From contig NZ_CP154796.1 of assembly GCF_039566955.1 (NCBI RefSeq), positions 5,828,001-5,892,000 on the forward strand: 64,000 bases of DNA, in the 5' to 3' direction. Position 1 is the first letter of the stretch. Each line of letters opens with the position of its first letter. This stretch comes from Micromonospora sp. DSM 45708. Its GTDB lineage: Bacteria > Actinomycetota > Actinomycetes > Mycobacteriales > Micromonosporaceae. The notes beneath the pieces are model-generated. The model searched no databases, was not told the origin of the DNA, and was given only the letters and a program-made list of their open reading frames with translations. Shown one piece after another: positions 26,407-34,733 of this stretch. The translations under genes and the position numbers were made by a program.

Positions 26407-28566
26407 TCAGCGCATGCCGGGTTCTGCTATACCGGCTCGCGCTGACGAAATCCTCGGCCGGCGAATGCGAATGCGCACGCCCGTACCTCCGGGCCAGATG
26501 TCTGCCAACTCGAAACCCGCCGGCGCGAGGTCCGCGGTGGCTGCCGCGAACCCGCCCGCCAGTGGGGTCTTTTCGACAGCCACCACAACCTCATCGACGC
26601 AGTCGAGGTTGTCTCGTAGTACAGCGCGATGATGCCCGCCAGTGACGAGGGCTGTGCGTGAGCCGGTGGCGTAGCAGGCCGACAGCCACCGTTGGAGATC
26701 GTCGGCTGGCTCGCCGGGCAGGGTGAAGTGTTGAGGTGCGTGGCTGCCCGGCCTGCCTTCTTCGATTGTCTTCTCGCCGAGAACGAGATCCGCCGCGCTG
26801 CGCAGCTCCGCAGTTAGTTGCTCATGGGCGACGTGGCTGTCCTGGCCGTCGAGGGCGTAGGCCCAGGTCAGGTAGGGGCGGTGGCGACGGGTGGCGGTGA
26901 GCCAGGGGCCGAGGACGGTGAGTGTCTCGTCGGGAAGCACGTTGGTCTCGACGTCGATGCCGTGGGCGGTGAGTACTGCGGCGCCACCATCGCCTCGGGA
27001 GGTCGGGTCGACAACGCTGATGACGACTCGCGCGATGCCGGCGTCAATGAGTTCCTGCCGGCAGGCCGGAGTGACGCCGACATGGTTGCAGGGTTCGAGC
27101 GTGACGACAGCGGTACCGCCTCGTGCTGCAGAGCCTGCTGCCCTGAGCGCGTTGACCTCGGCGTGTGCCTCTCCTTTGCGCCGGTGATAGCCCGCGCCGA
27201 TGGTCGCGCCGTGGCGATCGAGGATGACGCAGCCGACGGGCGGGTTCGGGCTTGTGGTTCCTATCCCGATCGATGAGAGAATGATCGCTTGGCGCATCGC
27301 TGCGAGTTCGACGTCGGATGCCATCAGGTGACCTCCTGGGAGGTCGTGGAGGAAGTCGCGGACCGCTGGTAATTGCTGGTGCCCGCTGACCGTAGCGCCG
27401 AGCTGCGCGAGCTGATGCAAGACCCTTCGTGATCCTGCCCGGCGCGCGATAGGCAGCGCGTGGTGTGCCGCTGCCGCTGCCTGATCCGGTTGGCGCGCCG
27501 CGGCATGAGCCATCGCCTTGATCAACAGAGCCGACGCGAAGTCCTGGCGATGCCGGCGCGAAATCGCCGGAAGCGCTTGGTCGAGAACCTTGAACGCTTC
27601 CTGGGGCTTCTGTGCCAGCCGAAGACACGCCCCACGGTGTACTTCGATGTACGCGCTGGTGCAGTAAGAGCCGTGCTCGCCTTCCGGCTTACCCGGGTAA
27701 CGGTCCGCTGCCCAGCGGTGCGCGGCGTCCAGCAGCCGCATGGCCGATTGATGCTCACCCGTCGCAGCGAGGGCATGCGCGTGCTGCACGCGCAGCGCTG
27801 CATGCATCGGACGAGGGAGCTTCGTGTCGTGCAGCAGCGCGGCCTCCGCCTGTCCAATCGCTTGGGCGGCGTGCCCCGTGGACAACCATTGTTGGCTGCT
27901 GCGGTACGTGGCCCAGGCGGTCATCGTCGGGTCAGCGATCTCGTCTGCCCAGGCGAGTGCCTGTCGTGTTCGGCGGTGGCCGGCGGCGTGGTCGTTGAGA
28001 GATTGGTGAAGCCATGCCGCGGATTCGGCATACTGGGCGGCGAGTCGAATCACGGCGGGGCGAAGCGCTTCGGGCACCCCGTACAAGGTGTCCTCGATCG
28101 TGGCCAGCTGCCTCGTGACACCCATCAGTGCGTACTCGGGACCGAACATCTTGTCGTTCTGCACCAACAAATGCCACTGCTCGCGCAGGAGGTAAATAGC
28201 CTCGTCCCAACTACCTGGCTCAGGCACGACCACAGGCCCTTCAGCGTCTACGCCGTCGCTACGTCGAGGACTGTAAAGATCGAGATCCGCATCGGTGACA
28301 GCACCGAGCACCTGACGCAGAGCTGTCCGCCGCGCTTCGCTAGGCCAACGATGCTCGCCTCGTTCGAGTTTGCCGACCCAGCGGGAGTCGACGTATTGGG
28401 CGGTGACGTCGCGGCTGGGGTAGATCCGATCGAGCGCCGCGTTGACCGCATCAGCCAGCTCGCGACGGGACATGCACTGGCCGGGACGCACAGGTGAGGA
28501 CAGTCGATGCCGAGCTCTGCTGAGAACGCTATTCGGCCTGATCGTGGTGTCCGGATGACGAGGCAC
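26407..28566 (-). CDS. fusion of HTH/helical-repeat regulator (paralogue C) with RibD-type deaminase-reductase
   Basis: 719 residues. Residues 1-~410 match the regulator family of A and B (MPRHPDTTIRPNSVLS, YVDSRWVGKLERGEHRWPS, then TPR-like helices). From about 415 the protein is RibD-like: a cytidine-deaminase-fold zinc site HAEVNAL and PCNHVGVTPAC, substrate loop TSPNPPVGCVI, then a reductase domain (RPYLTWAYALDGQDSHV, LVLGEKTIEEGRPGS). RibD enzymes deaminate and reduce a GTP-derived pyrimidine in riboflavin synthesis. An internal ATG at 27324 has a perfect AGGAGG 7 nt upstream, so a free 305-residue enzyme may also be made. It could control and serve the pterin/deazapurine cluster whose first gene diverges from it. 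Confidence 0.87.
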   Translation of the reverse strand: MPRHPDTTIRPNSVLSRARHRLSSPVRPGQCMSRRELADAVNAALDRIYPSRDVTAQYVDSRWVGKLERGEHRWPSEARRTALRQVLGAVTDADLDLYSPRRSDGVDAEGPVVVPEPGSWDEAIYLLREQWHLLVQNDKMFGPEYALMGVTRQLATIEDTLYGVPEALRPAVIRLAAQYAESAAWLHQSLNDHAAGHRRTRQALAWADEIADPTMTAWATYRSSQQWLSTGHAAQAIGQAEAALLHDTKLPRPMHAALRVQHAHALAATGEHQSAMRLLDAAHRWAADRYPGKPEGEHGSYCTSAYIEVHRGACLRLAQKPQEAFKVLDQALPAISRRHRQDFASALLIKAMAHAAARQPDQAAAAAHHALPIARRAGSRRVLHQLAQLGATVSGHQQLPAVRDFLHDLPGGHLMASDVELAAMRQAIILSSIGIGTTSPNPPVGCVILDRHGATIGAGYHRRKGEAHAEVNALRAAGSAARGGTAVVTLEPCNHVGVTPACRQELIDAGIARVVISVVDPTSRGDGGAAVLTAHGIDVETNVLPDETLTVLGPWLTATRRHRPYLTWAYALDGQDSHVAHEQLTAELRSAADLVLGEKTIEEGRPGSHAPQHFTLPGEPADDLQRWLSACYATGSRTALVTGGHHRAVLRDNLDCVDEVVVAVEKTPLAGGFAAATADLAPAGFELADIWPGGTGVRIRIRRPRISSARAGIAEPGMR

Positions 28567-28579
28567 GACTTCCCCTTAC

Positions 28580-28804
28580 CTACATGCTAACTCCTTGCCG
28601 ACTATGCCACCGGTTGTCTAGATCATCCAGCTCTCTGCCGTCGGGACATGAGGCGACGAAGACTGACGCGAAGTCGGACCGCAAGTCGGTATTCCCCTGC
28701 TGCACCACATGCGACCACGCTAGGCGCACGGCCTCTGCGGTCGAACCAACGAGCAGCCGACACCGGTCGACCTGCTCCTCACTGTGGCCCTGGACGGCCT
28801 GCAC
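28580..28804 (-). CDS. small unknown protein upstream of the regulator-RibD fusion
   Basis: 74 residues, GTG start at 28804, ending 13 nt before the fusion gene on the same strand, so likely cotranscribed. Contains VDRCRLLVGSTAEAVRLAWSHV and DFASVFVASCPDGREL. A degraded look-alike lies at about 18690-18760. Ribosome-site spacing is short (GGGAGG with 1 nt), which lowers confidence. No known domain. Confidence 0.45.
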   Translation of the reverse strand: MQAVQGHSEEQVDRCRLLVGSTAEAVRLAWSHVVQQGNTDLRSDFASVFVASCPDGRELDDLDNRWHSRQGVSM

Positions 28805-28916
28805 GCCTCCCTATAGGTGGCAGCAAGGGCTGCGCCGTATCTGGGAGCCGCGCCTTTGCACAGCCTGCGATCAGCCAGGTCCCGACGGCCGCGCTCACCC
28901 CCCTCAAGGAGACTAG

Positions 28917-29540
28917 GTGACAACCACGCTCCCCGGCCTCAACGCTTCAGCGCAGACTGCGCCTTCCGGCGCCGACGCTTTCGATCAGCAGCAGGTCAGA
29001 CTGGCGGTGACACACCTGCTACAGGCCCTCGGCGTCCCTGGGGACTCCGAAGTCGCTCGCAACACCCCGCGGCGCGTGACCGATGCGCTAACGCAGTTGC
29101 TCACACCTGAGCCGTTGGCGTTCACGACGTTCTTGAACGACGATAGTCACCACGACCTGGTGCTGGTGCGGGAAATTCCGTTCACGTCGCTGTGCGCGCA
29201 TCACCTGTTGCCGTTCTATGGCCACGCGCATGTCGGCTTTTATCCAAAAGAGAGACTGCCTGGTCTATCGAAGATCGCCCGAGCGGTAGCGGCGTTCGCG
29301 GCTCGCTTGCAGATACAGGAGAGCCTAGGTCAGCAGGTCGCCACGTATCTGGAAACCCAGCTGGGCTGCGATGACGTCGGCGTGGTGCTCGTGGCCGAGC
29401 ACCTGTGCATGACACGCCGAGGAGCGCGTGCCGCGGGAACGAACGCAGTCACCATTGCCACCCGTGGTCGGTTGGCGCGCGACCAGGCGGTCCGAAGCGA
29501 GTTTCTCTGCCTCGCCATGCCGTCGGCTAGAGACTCATGA
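28917..29540 (+). CDS. folE: GTP cyclohydrolase I (FolE-type)
   Basis: 207 residues from a GTG with AAGGAG at good spacing. It converts GTP to 7,8-dihydroneopterin triphosphate, the first step to pterins and to 7-deazapurines. The zinc ligands are present: Cys and His in FTSLCAHHLLPFYGHAHVGF and the second Cys in AEHLCMTRRG. ERLPGLSKIARAVAAFAARLQIQE is also conserved. Length is normal. It is the first gene of a long plus-strand operon, and its stop overlaps the QueD ATG. As a second copy beside the housekeeping folE expected elsewhere, it is probably dedicated to this pathway. Confidence 0.95.
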   Translation: MTTTLPGLNASAQTAPSGADAFDQQQVRLAVTHLLQALGVPGDSEVARNTPRRVTDALTQLLTPEPLAFTTFLNDDSHHDLVLVREIPFTSLCAHHLLPFYGHAHVGFYPKERLPGLSKIARAVAAFAARLQIQESLGQQVATYLETQLGCDDVGVVLVAEHLCMTRRGARAAGTNAVTIATRGRLARDQAVRSEFLCLAMPSARDS

Positions 29541-29965
29541 CCCCGGCTCCGCCGGACTTCCCGGCACCGACCGCCCGTGGGCCAGGAATCCACCGGATCA
29601 CCAAATCGTTCAAGTTCGAGGCAGCGCATCTGCTCGGCGGCCTCCCCGAGGGGCACCAGTGCGCCCGCCTACACGGACACGGATACACGGTGGAGATCAC
29701 CCTCGCCGGCAGGCAGTTGACCGGTCCAGGCTTCGTGGTCGATTTCGCCGAGCTTCAGCCGCTGAAACGGCACCTCAATGACAACTTCGACCACCAGTTC
29801 CTGAACGAAATCCTGGGCGTGGAGCCAACCAGCGAGAACCTCGCCCGAGTGCTGTTCGAGTGGTGCGCGTCCCACCTTTCCCTGCCAGAAAGCGCGGACA
29901 TTGAGGCCGTGCGGGTGCACGAGACCACAACCAGTTGGGCGGAATACCGCGTCGACCTCTCCTGA
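29537..29965 (+). CDS. queD: 6-carboxy-5,6,7,8-tetrahydropterin synthase (QueD/PTPS family)
   Basis: 142 residues. It converts dihydroneopterin triphosphate to carboxytetrahydropterin in the preQ0 route. Visible: zinc His in FEAAHLLGG and LHGHGY, catalytic Cys in HQCARLHGHGYTVEITL, DFAELQPLKRHLNDNFDHQFLN with the catalytic His/Asp, PTSENLARVLFEW with Glu, and VRVHETTTSWAEY. The short Pro-rich N-terminus precedes the fold. Overlaps folE by 4 nt and lies 21 nt before queE. Confidence 0.94.
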   Translation: MTPAPPDFPAPTARGPGIHRITKSFKFEAAHLLGGLPEGHQCARLHGHGYTVEITLAGRQLTGPGFVVDFAELQPLKRHLNDNFDHQFLNEILGVEPTSENLARVLFEWCASHLSLPESADIEAVRVHETTTSWAEYRVDLS

Positions 29966-29986
29966 CTCCGGAGGGAACCACTCACC

Positions 29987-30820
29987 ATGTCTTCCGACAC
30001 CACGGCAACGGTCAACCAAACCGACGAGCGGGTCGCGGTCGCCGAGCTCTTCTACTCCTTCCAGGGAGAGGGAGTGAACCTCGGCCGACGCGCTCTGTTC
30101 GTCCGCCTCATGAGATGCAACTTGACCTGCGGATACCCGGTCCTTCCCCCAAAGGCGGACGCACCCACCGGCGGCGCGATGGTCTGCGACACCGAGTACA
30201 CCTGGAACGCCGCCAAGCACGACCTGCTGGCCGCGCCCACGATGAGTGCCGCCGAGATCTGGGACAAGCTGATCCGGCTGGATCCGGTCACCGGCTCACC
30301 ATGCCTCGGCGGTACCAACGGCATCACCGAGGCACCGGGCTTGACCCCGGTGGATCTGATCGTCGTCTCCGGCGGCGAACCGCTCCTGAACGCCGGCATC
30401 GTGACCGACCTCGCCCGACGCGCCGCAGCGACCGGCAGGGCTCTAGAGATCGAGACGAACGCAACCATCGCGCCGGGCGCCGATCTGATCGCCGCGGGAG
30501 CGCATTTCAACGCGGGCCTGAAGCTGGCAAGCTCCGCCGTGCCGTACAGCAAGCGGATCAAGCCCTCGGTCATCGAGCGGCTCCAGTCCAGCGGCCGGAC
30601 CCGGTGGAAGTTCGTGGTGACCGGTCCCGCCGACGTGCAAGAGATCGCTGATCTCCAGCGAAAGTTCGGCCTCACGGAGGTTTGGTTGTCCCCGGAAGGC
30701 ACCAGCACCGAGGTTGTCCTTGACCGGATGCGATGGCTGGCCGATGTCGCACTGACCCACGGGTGGAACCTCACCACGCGCCAGCACGTGCTGATCTGGG
30801 GTGACAAGCGTGGACGGTGA
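29987..30820 (+). CDS. queE: 7-carboxy-7-deazaguanine synthase (QueE), with an unusual cysteine-motif insertion
   Basis: 277 residues. A radical SAM enzyme that contracts carboxytetrahydropterin to 7-carboxy-7-deazaguanine. Family signs: LFYSFQGEGVNLGRRALFVRL, DTEYTWN and the SGGEPLLN glycine-rich SAM-binding motif. The cluster-binding cysteines are Cys44, Cys48 and Cys67: the usual C-x3-C-x2-C is stretched to C-x3-C-x18-C by a Pro-rich insertion between the second and third Cys. An insertion in this motif is known for some QueE proteins (Burkholderia, CX14CX2C), but at a different position. GGAGG precedes the ATG. Its end overlaps the phosphoribosyltransferase start. Confidence 0.9.
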   Translation: MSSDTTATVNQTDERVAVAELFYSFQGEGVNLGRRALFVRLMRCNLTCGYPVLPPKADAPTGGAMVCDTEYTWNAAKHDLLAAPTMSAAEIWDKLIRLDPVTGSPCLGGTNGITEAPGLTPVDLIVVSGGEPLLNAGIVTDLARRAAATGRALEIETNATIAPGADLIAAGAHFNAGLKLASSAVPYSKRIKPSVIERLQSSGRTRWKFVVTGPADVQEIADLQRKFGLTEVWLSPEGTSTEVVLDRMRWLADVALTHGWNLTTRQHVLIWGDKRGR

Positions 30821-31301
30821 CCGCGCCCTCACGACGCTCAGCTGGGATGGCGTCACCGCTACCGCTGCCCGCCTTGCGGACGCCGTCCGCACTGACCAGG
30901 TTCCCGATGTGCTGGTAGGCGTGCTGCGCGGTGGGGTCATCCCTGCCGTGCTACTCGCACACATCCTCGGCGTGCGGACGGTGCGGGCCGTAGAGGTGCT
31001 CCACACCACCGACGACAGCGTCAACGCGGCGAAGTCCGCCGCGCCCCTGGTCGACAACGCAGCGAGTTTGGGTGACCTGACCGGCGCGGATGTACTCGTC
31101 GTCGACGACATCGCCGGCAGCGGTGACACCGCGGCGCGCACCGTCGAGCTGGTGCGAAGTGCTGGTGCCGCCCGCGTTCGGACGGCGGTGCTCGTGGTCA
31201 ACCTCGGCAACTGGCGGCGGGCGCAGAGACCCGGGGAGTTGCTGACCTACATCGGAACCGTCGTCATCGGATGGGTGATCTTCCCATGGGAGAATTCGTG
31301 A
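30801..31301 (+). CDS. phosphoribosyltransferase (purine type)
   Basis: 166 residues; GTG at 30801 or 30810, both inside the end of queE. Type I PRTase core: LVGVLRGGVIPAVLLAHILGV, then the PRPP loop VLVVDDIAGSGDTAART. The C-terminal VIGWVIFPWE resembles xanthine/guanine PRTases (W.FPWE). It would attach ribose-5-phosphate to a base, here probably preQ0 or a deazaguanine, as proposed for ToyH in toyocamycin synthesis (analogy). It overlaps the radical SAM start in GTGA fashion. Confidence 0.88.
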   Translation: MTSVDGDRALTTLSWDGVTATAARLADAVRTDQVPDVLVGVLRGGVIPAVLLAHILGVRTVRAVEVLHTTDDSVNAAKSAAPLVDNAASLGDLTGADVLVVDDIAGSGDTAARTVELVRSAGAARVRTAVLVVNLGNWRRAQRPGELLTYIGTVVIGWVIFPWENS

Positions 31302-32431
31302 ACAGGGCGGCGCCCCCGGTCCCAGTGACACTCACACCGAGGACCACTCTGGGCGCCAGCGCTCCGGCCGTCGCGCAGCTCGGAGGGCAGACCGGGGCGA
31401 TGCACGGCGTGTCTCTGCTCTGGGCGCTGCGCTCACCATGCAACCTCGGATGCCGCTATTGCTACTTCGGCACCATCGAGGAGCACCGGCAGGCAATGCC
31501 GGCTCAGGCGGGGATGCTGTCGCACTTGGCGCGCACCGATCTGGAACTGGCGACCATAGCTGCTTTCGTGCAGACCCTGCCCGCATCGCGGGTCGAGCGG
31601 ATCTTCCTCGCCGGCGGTGAGCCGCTGATCTGGCCACCAATCATGGACGTGGTCGCCGGGATCAAGGCCGCGGGCGTCCAAGTGGTGCTGTGCACCAACG
31701 GCATCCCGCTCAACCGGCCTGAGGTCGTCGAAGCCATCCTCACCACCGGTGTCGACGCCGTATCCGTCTCGCTCGACTCCGCCGACCCCGACTACAACGA
31801 TCGTTGGCGCCCGGCCCGTAACGGCCAGCACGGCCACGGCGACGTCGTAGCCGGGATCCAAGCCCTGATCACCGCCCGCGGCGATGACCGGACTCCCCGC
31901 GTGGGCATTTACTCGGTGATCACGCGGCAGAACATCGACGCGGTCACCGAGACCGCGGCCTTGGCCGCTCGGCTGGGCTGCGACTACTTCGTGCCGCAGC
32001 CGATCGCCCTGGAGCCAGACCACGCGCTGCACCAGCAGCTGTCGCTCACGCCGACCGACGCCCACGATCTGGATGCGGCGTTCGCGCAGTTGTACGCCGC
32101 GCCGCCGGTGCAACTTCCCGCCCCCAGCTACCCGGGGCAAGTCGTCAAGGCGGTCACGGCTGAGCGTCCCGGCTTCGTGCGCTGCTGCTTCGGCGGTACC
32201 GATCTGTTCTTCATCGAGCCCGACGGCAGTGTCTGGGACTGCCCCTCGGGTTTGAAGATCCACGCCGATGCGGCGGGTAGCGCACGGCGTTCGATCCGCG
32301 GCGCGAGCGCCACCACGCTGTTCGGCCGCGGCGGCGGCTGCGCGGACTGCCATCTGTTCTCTGCCGATTGCGTCAACATGTGGCCGCTCATGGGCTTCGC
32401 CGAGTTCCTTCCCGAAGGTTCGCCGTCATGA
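31298..32431 (+). CDS. radical SAM protein with SPASM-like C-terminal cysteines
   Basis: 377 residues from the GTG at 31298, which overlaps the upstream TGA and has GGGAGA before it. Residues 48-55 hold the C-x3-C-x2-C cluster site (CNLGCRYCYF), with FLAGGEPL as the SAM glycine motif. The C-terminal part has further cysteines (RCCFGGTDLFFIEPDG, WDCPSG, CADCHLFSADC) as in SPASM/twitch auxiliary-cluster proteins. The next gene is a DegT aminotransferase; a radical SAM plus DegT pair also occurs in nucleoside antibiotic clusters such as blasticidin (BlsE/BlsH), where it edits the sugar. Substrate not known. Confidence 0.87.
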   Translation: MNRAAPPVPVTLTPRTTLGASAPAVAQLGGQTGAMHGVSLLWALRSPCNLGCRYCYFGTIEEHRQAMPAQAGMLSHLARTDLELATIAAFVQTLPASRVERIFLAGGEPLIWPPIMDVVAGIKAAGVQVVLCTNGIPLNRPEVVEAILTTGVDAVSVSLDSADPDYNDRWRPARNGQHGHGDVVAGIQALITARGDDRTPRVGIYSVITRQNIDAVTETAALAARLGCDYFVPQPIALEPDHALHQQLSLTPTDAHDLDAAFAQLYAAPPVQLPAPSYPGQVVKAVTAERPGFVRCCFGGTDLFFIEPDGSVWDCPSGLKIHADAAGSARRSIRGASATTLFGRGGGCADCHLFSADCVNMWPLMGFAEFLPEGSPS

Positions 32432-33573
32432 CGACCGATGGTCCGCAGCCCGCTGCGCCGCCCGGCACCGCCGGCATTGACCAAGCCATCGTCGCGGACC
32501 TCGCACGCCTGCTTGACCGGATGCCCGACTCGGCCGGGACCGTGCATGGCGCAGCCCTGGAACGGGAGCTGGCCGCAACAACCGGAGTGCGGCATGCGGT
32601 CGCAGTGTCCTCTGGTACCGCAGCCCTACACACCGCGCTGCGCGCGCTACGCATCGGCCCAGGCGACGACGTCCTCGTCCCAGCGCTGTCAGTGATCATG
32701 TCGGTCGCCTCGGTCATCCACGCCGGCGCCCGCCCGGTCTTCGTCGACTGTAACCGCGCCGGCACCGACCTCGACTACGACGACCTAGCCCGTAAGGTCA
32801 CGTCCTCCACCAAGGCGATCCTGCCCGTCTACCTCTGGGGCCGGCCCGCCGACCCGGCTCGGCTCGCCCGCGCAGGGCTTGAACACGGGGGCTTGGCCGT
32901 GGTGGAGGATGCCTGCCAAGCGCAGGGCAGCCGAGCCGGCGGTCGACTTGCCGGGACCGTGGGCGATGTCGGGTGCTTCAGCCTAAAAGACGGGAAGGTG
33001 CTCTGGGCGGGAGAGGGCGGCTACCTTCTCACCGACCGTGACGACGTTGCCTGGCGCGCGAGGTCTCTCCGCTCCCATATGCAGCCGCCACCACGTGAGG
33101 ACTGGCCGTCTGCTGAGGTCGGCTACAACTACCGGCTCGCCGAGCCGCTCGCGCTCATCGCCCGCGCCAACCTCGCCCGCTTCCACACGTCAGCCGCGCG
33201 CCGCCGCCACCAGGCCTGCCTGCTTGCCGACCTGCTGACCGGTACGCCCGGCATCAACGTGACTGACGTGCCGGCTCGACGGGGCTGGAATGGCTACAGC
33301 TTTCTGGCAACGGTGACCCTGGATCGACCTCGCGCGTTCTGCGAGCATCTTGCCCGCCGCGGAGTACCGAACAGCGTCGGCACGTTCGGTCTGATCCCCG
33401 CCGACCAACAGCCGTTATTCGCCGACTTCACCACCGCGCCCTGCCTCAATGCCGCCGCGGTCGTAGATCGAACTCTCGCCGTCGTCCTTACCGACCACGA
33501 CGATGAGGGGCGCATCGCGGCCTACGCAACGACGATCTCCCGAGAGGCTGCGCGGTGGCGGCACCACGCATGA
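32428..33573 (+). CDS. DegT/DnrJ/EryC1/StrS-type PLP aminotransferase
   Basis: 381 residues from the ATG overlapping the upstream stop. Family features: VAVSSGTAALHTALRAL (PLP phosphate), VPALSVIMSVASVIHAGARPVFVD, VEDACQAQGS (Asp contacting PLP), and the Schiff-base Lys190 in CFSLKDGKVLWAGEGG. GYNYRLAEPLALIARANL follows. It would aminate a keto-sugar, presumably made by the neighbouring sugar-phosphate enzymes. Length is normal. Confidence 0.92.
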   Translation: MTTDGPQPAAPPGTAGIDQAIVADLARLLDRMPDSAGTVHGAALERELAATTGVRHAVAVSSGTAALHTALRALRIGPGDDVLVPALSVIMSVASVIHAGARPVFVDCNRAGTDLDYDDLARKVTSSTKAILPVYLWGRPADPARLARAGLEHGGLAVVEDACQAQGSRAGGRLAGTVGDVGCFSLKDGKVLWAGEGGYLLTDRDDVAWRARSLRSHMQPPPREDWPSAEVGYNYRLAEPLALIARANLARFHTSAARRRHQACLLADLLTGTPGINVTDVPARRGWNGYSFLATVTLDRPRAFCEHLARRGVPNSVGTFGLIPADQQPLFADFTTAPCLNAAAVVDRTLAVVLTDHDDEGRIAAYATTISREAARWRHHA

Positions 33574-34733
33574 CCACAAGCGGGGTCCGGGACGGTGACA
33601 GGGTCGCAGTGGGGTGCGCCGAGGTTGCTGCCGCTCTCGACGGCTACCGCACCCGCAGTATCAGCGCAAGTCTGACGGCACAGGTCGGTGATCATCTCGA
33701 CGGCTGTCGCGCCTGCCGGCATGCTTGGAAGCGAGTCCGGTGGGATGCAGCCCGGGGCACCGACCTGTATGAGGAACTTGCTGCCTACCTCGGTGACGAC
33801 TTCGAGCCGTACTTCGACTCCTACCATGCCCTAGCGGTCGACTGGGAGAGGGCCAAGCCCGTCACCTCCGAGGACATCAGGCGGTTCTACCGCACGACGC
33901 CGGCGTACCTCTACAACCAAGTCATCTGGCATGCCAGCGGCGCCCGCCCGGACTACGTCATCGCAGCTCTGCCCATCCTGCGAGCGCACGGTGCGCCGGT
34001 CCTCAACTGGGGGTGCGGGATCGGCATCGACCTACTTCGGATACACCACGCCGGCCTCGACGTCTGGGGCTGCGACCTCCCTTCGTCACCCCAAGACTTC
34101 ATGCAATGGCGTGCCGCCCGAGGCGGGTATCCCCGCCCAATCCTGGATTCGGGCACCCAAGTCAGAGGCGCGAGTGTGCTTTGGACCATCGACACGCTCG
34201 ACAACCTTCGCGATCCCGAAGCCGAGCTCGGCAATCTGCTTGCATACGCCGACATTGTGATCAGCGAGCGGTACGAGGTGAATCAGCGGCGGAACCGCTG
34301 TGGTTTCCATTTCCGGCGCACCCCGAACGAAGTACAGCAACTCCTTGCCCGGCATGGCCTACATCCTCGCGAACAAACCGAAACGCCCGCGATCCTCTCG
34401 ACCTGGAACCGCGCAACGGCCAGCCGACCGCAGCCCTCACCACCTGAAACCGGCAGCGGTGCCGGCAATCCTCAGCCTCAGAAGACCCTCATCTCCGCGG
34501 CACGCCCTGGCCATCCGGCCGCACCGCGCCGCCCCCCACCAACGAGGAGTGACAGATGCGCAAGATTCTCCTCTTCTCCGCCGGCCTCGATTCCTTCCCA
34601 GCCTGGCACTACCTGGGCAAGCCCCCGGCCCTGTACTTCGATAGTGGGCATTACGGCCGGCAGCAAGAGATCGACACCGTGCGGGCGCTCGCCGCTACCC
34701 ATGGGATGGACCTGGAGGTCAGCAGCGAACTAG
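33570..34733 (+). CDS. methyltransferase-like protein with Cys-rich N-terminus, overrunning the next gene
   Basis: 388 residues from the ATG overlapping the upstream stop. The N-terminal part has DHLDGCRACRHAWKRV, resembling a zinc-binding anti-sigma-like segment. The middle has a SAM-type motif, VLNWGCGIGIDLLRIHHAGLDVWGCD, followed by SVLWTIDTLDNLRDPEAELGNLL. The C-terminal ~120 residues are Pro/Ser/Arg-rich and run 178 nt into queC, out of character for an operon with 4-nt overlaps. A different frame stops at 34550-34552, just before the queC ATG, so an indel may have extended this protein. Function as a methyltransferase is inferred from motif I only. Confidence 0.65.
   Translation: MTTSGVRDGDRVAVGCAEVAAALDGYRTRSISASLTAQVGDHLDGCRACRHAWKRVRWDAARGTDLYEELAAYLGDDFEPYFDSYHALAVDWERAKPVTSEDIRRFYRTTPAYLYNQVIWHASGARPDYVIAALPILRAHGAPVLNWGCGIGIDLLRIHHAGLDVWGCDLPSSPQDFMQWRAARGGYPRPILDSGTQVRGASVLWTIDTLDNLRDPEAELGNLLAYADIVISERYEVNQRRNRCGFHFRRTPNEVQQLLARHGLHPREQTETPAILSTWNRATASRPQPSPPETGSGAGNPQPQKTLISAARPGHPAAPRRPPPTRSDRCARFSSSPPASIPSQPGTTWASPRPCTSIVGITAGSKRSTPCGRSPLPMGWTWRSAAN

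Noticed and set aside
28805..28916. preQ1 or FMN riboswitch before folE
   Set aside because: The leader is short, and I could not trace a conserved aptamer core.
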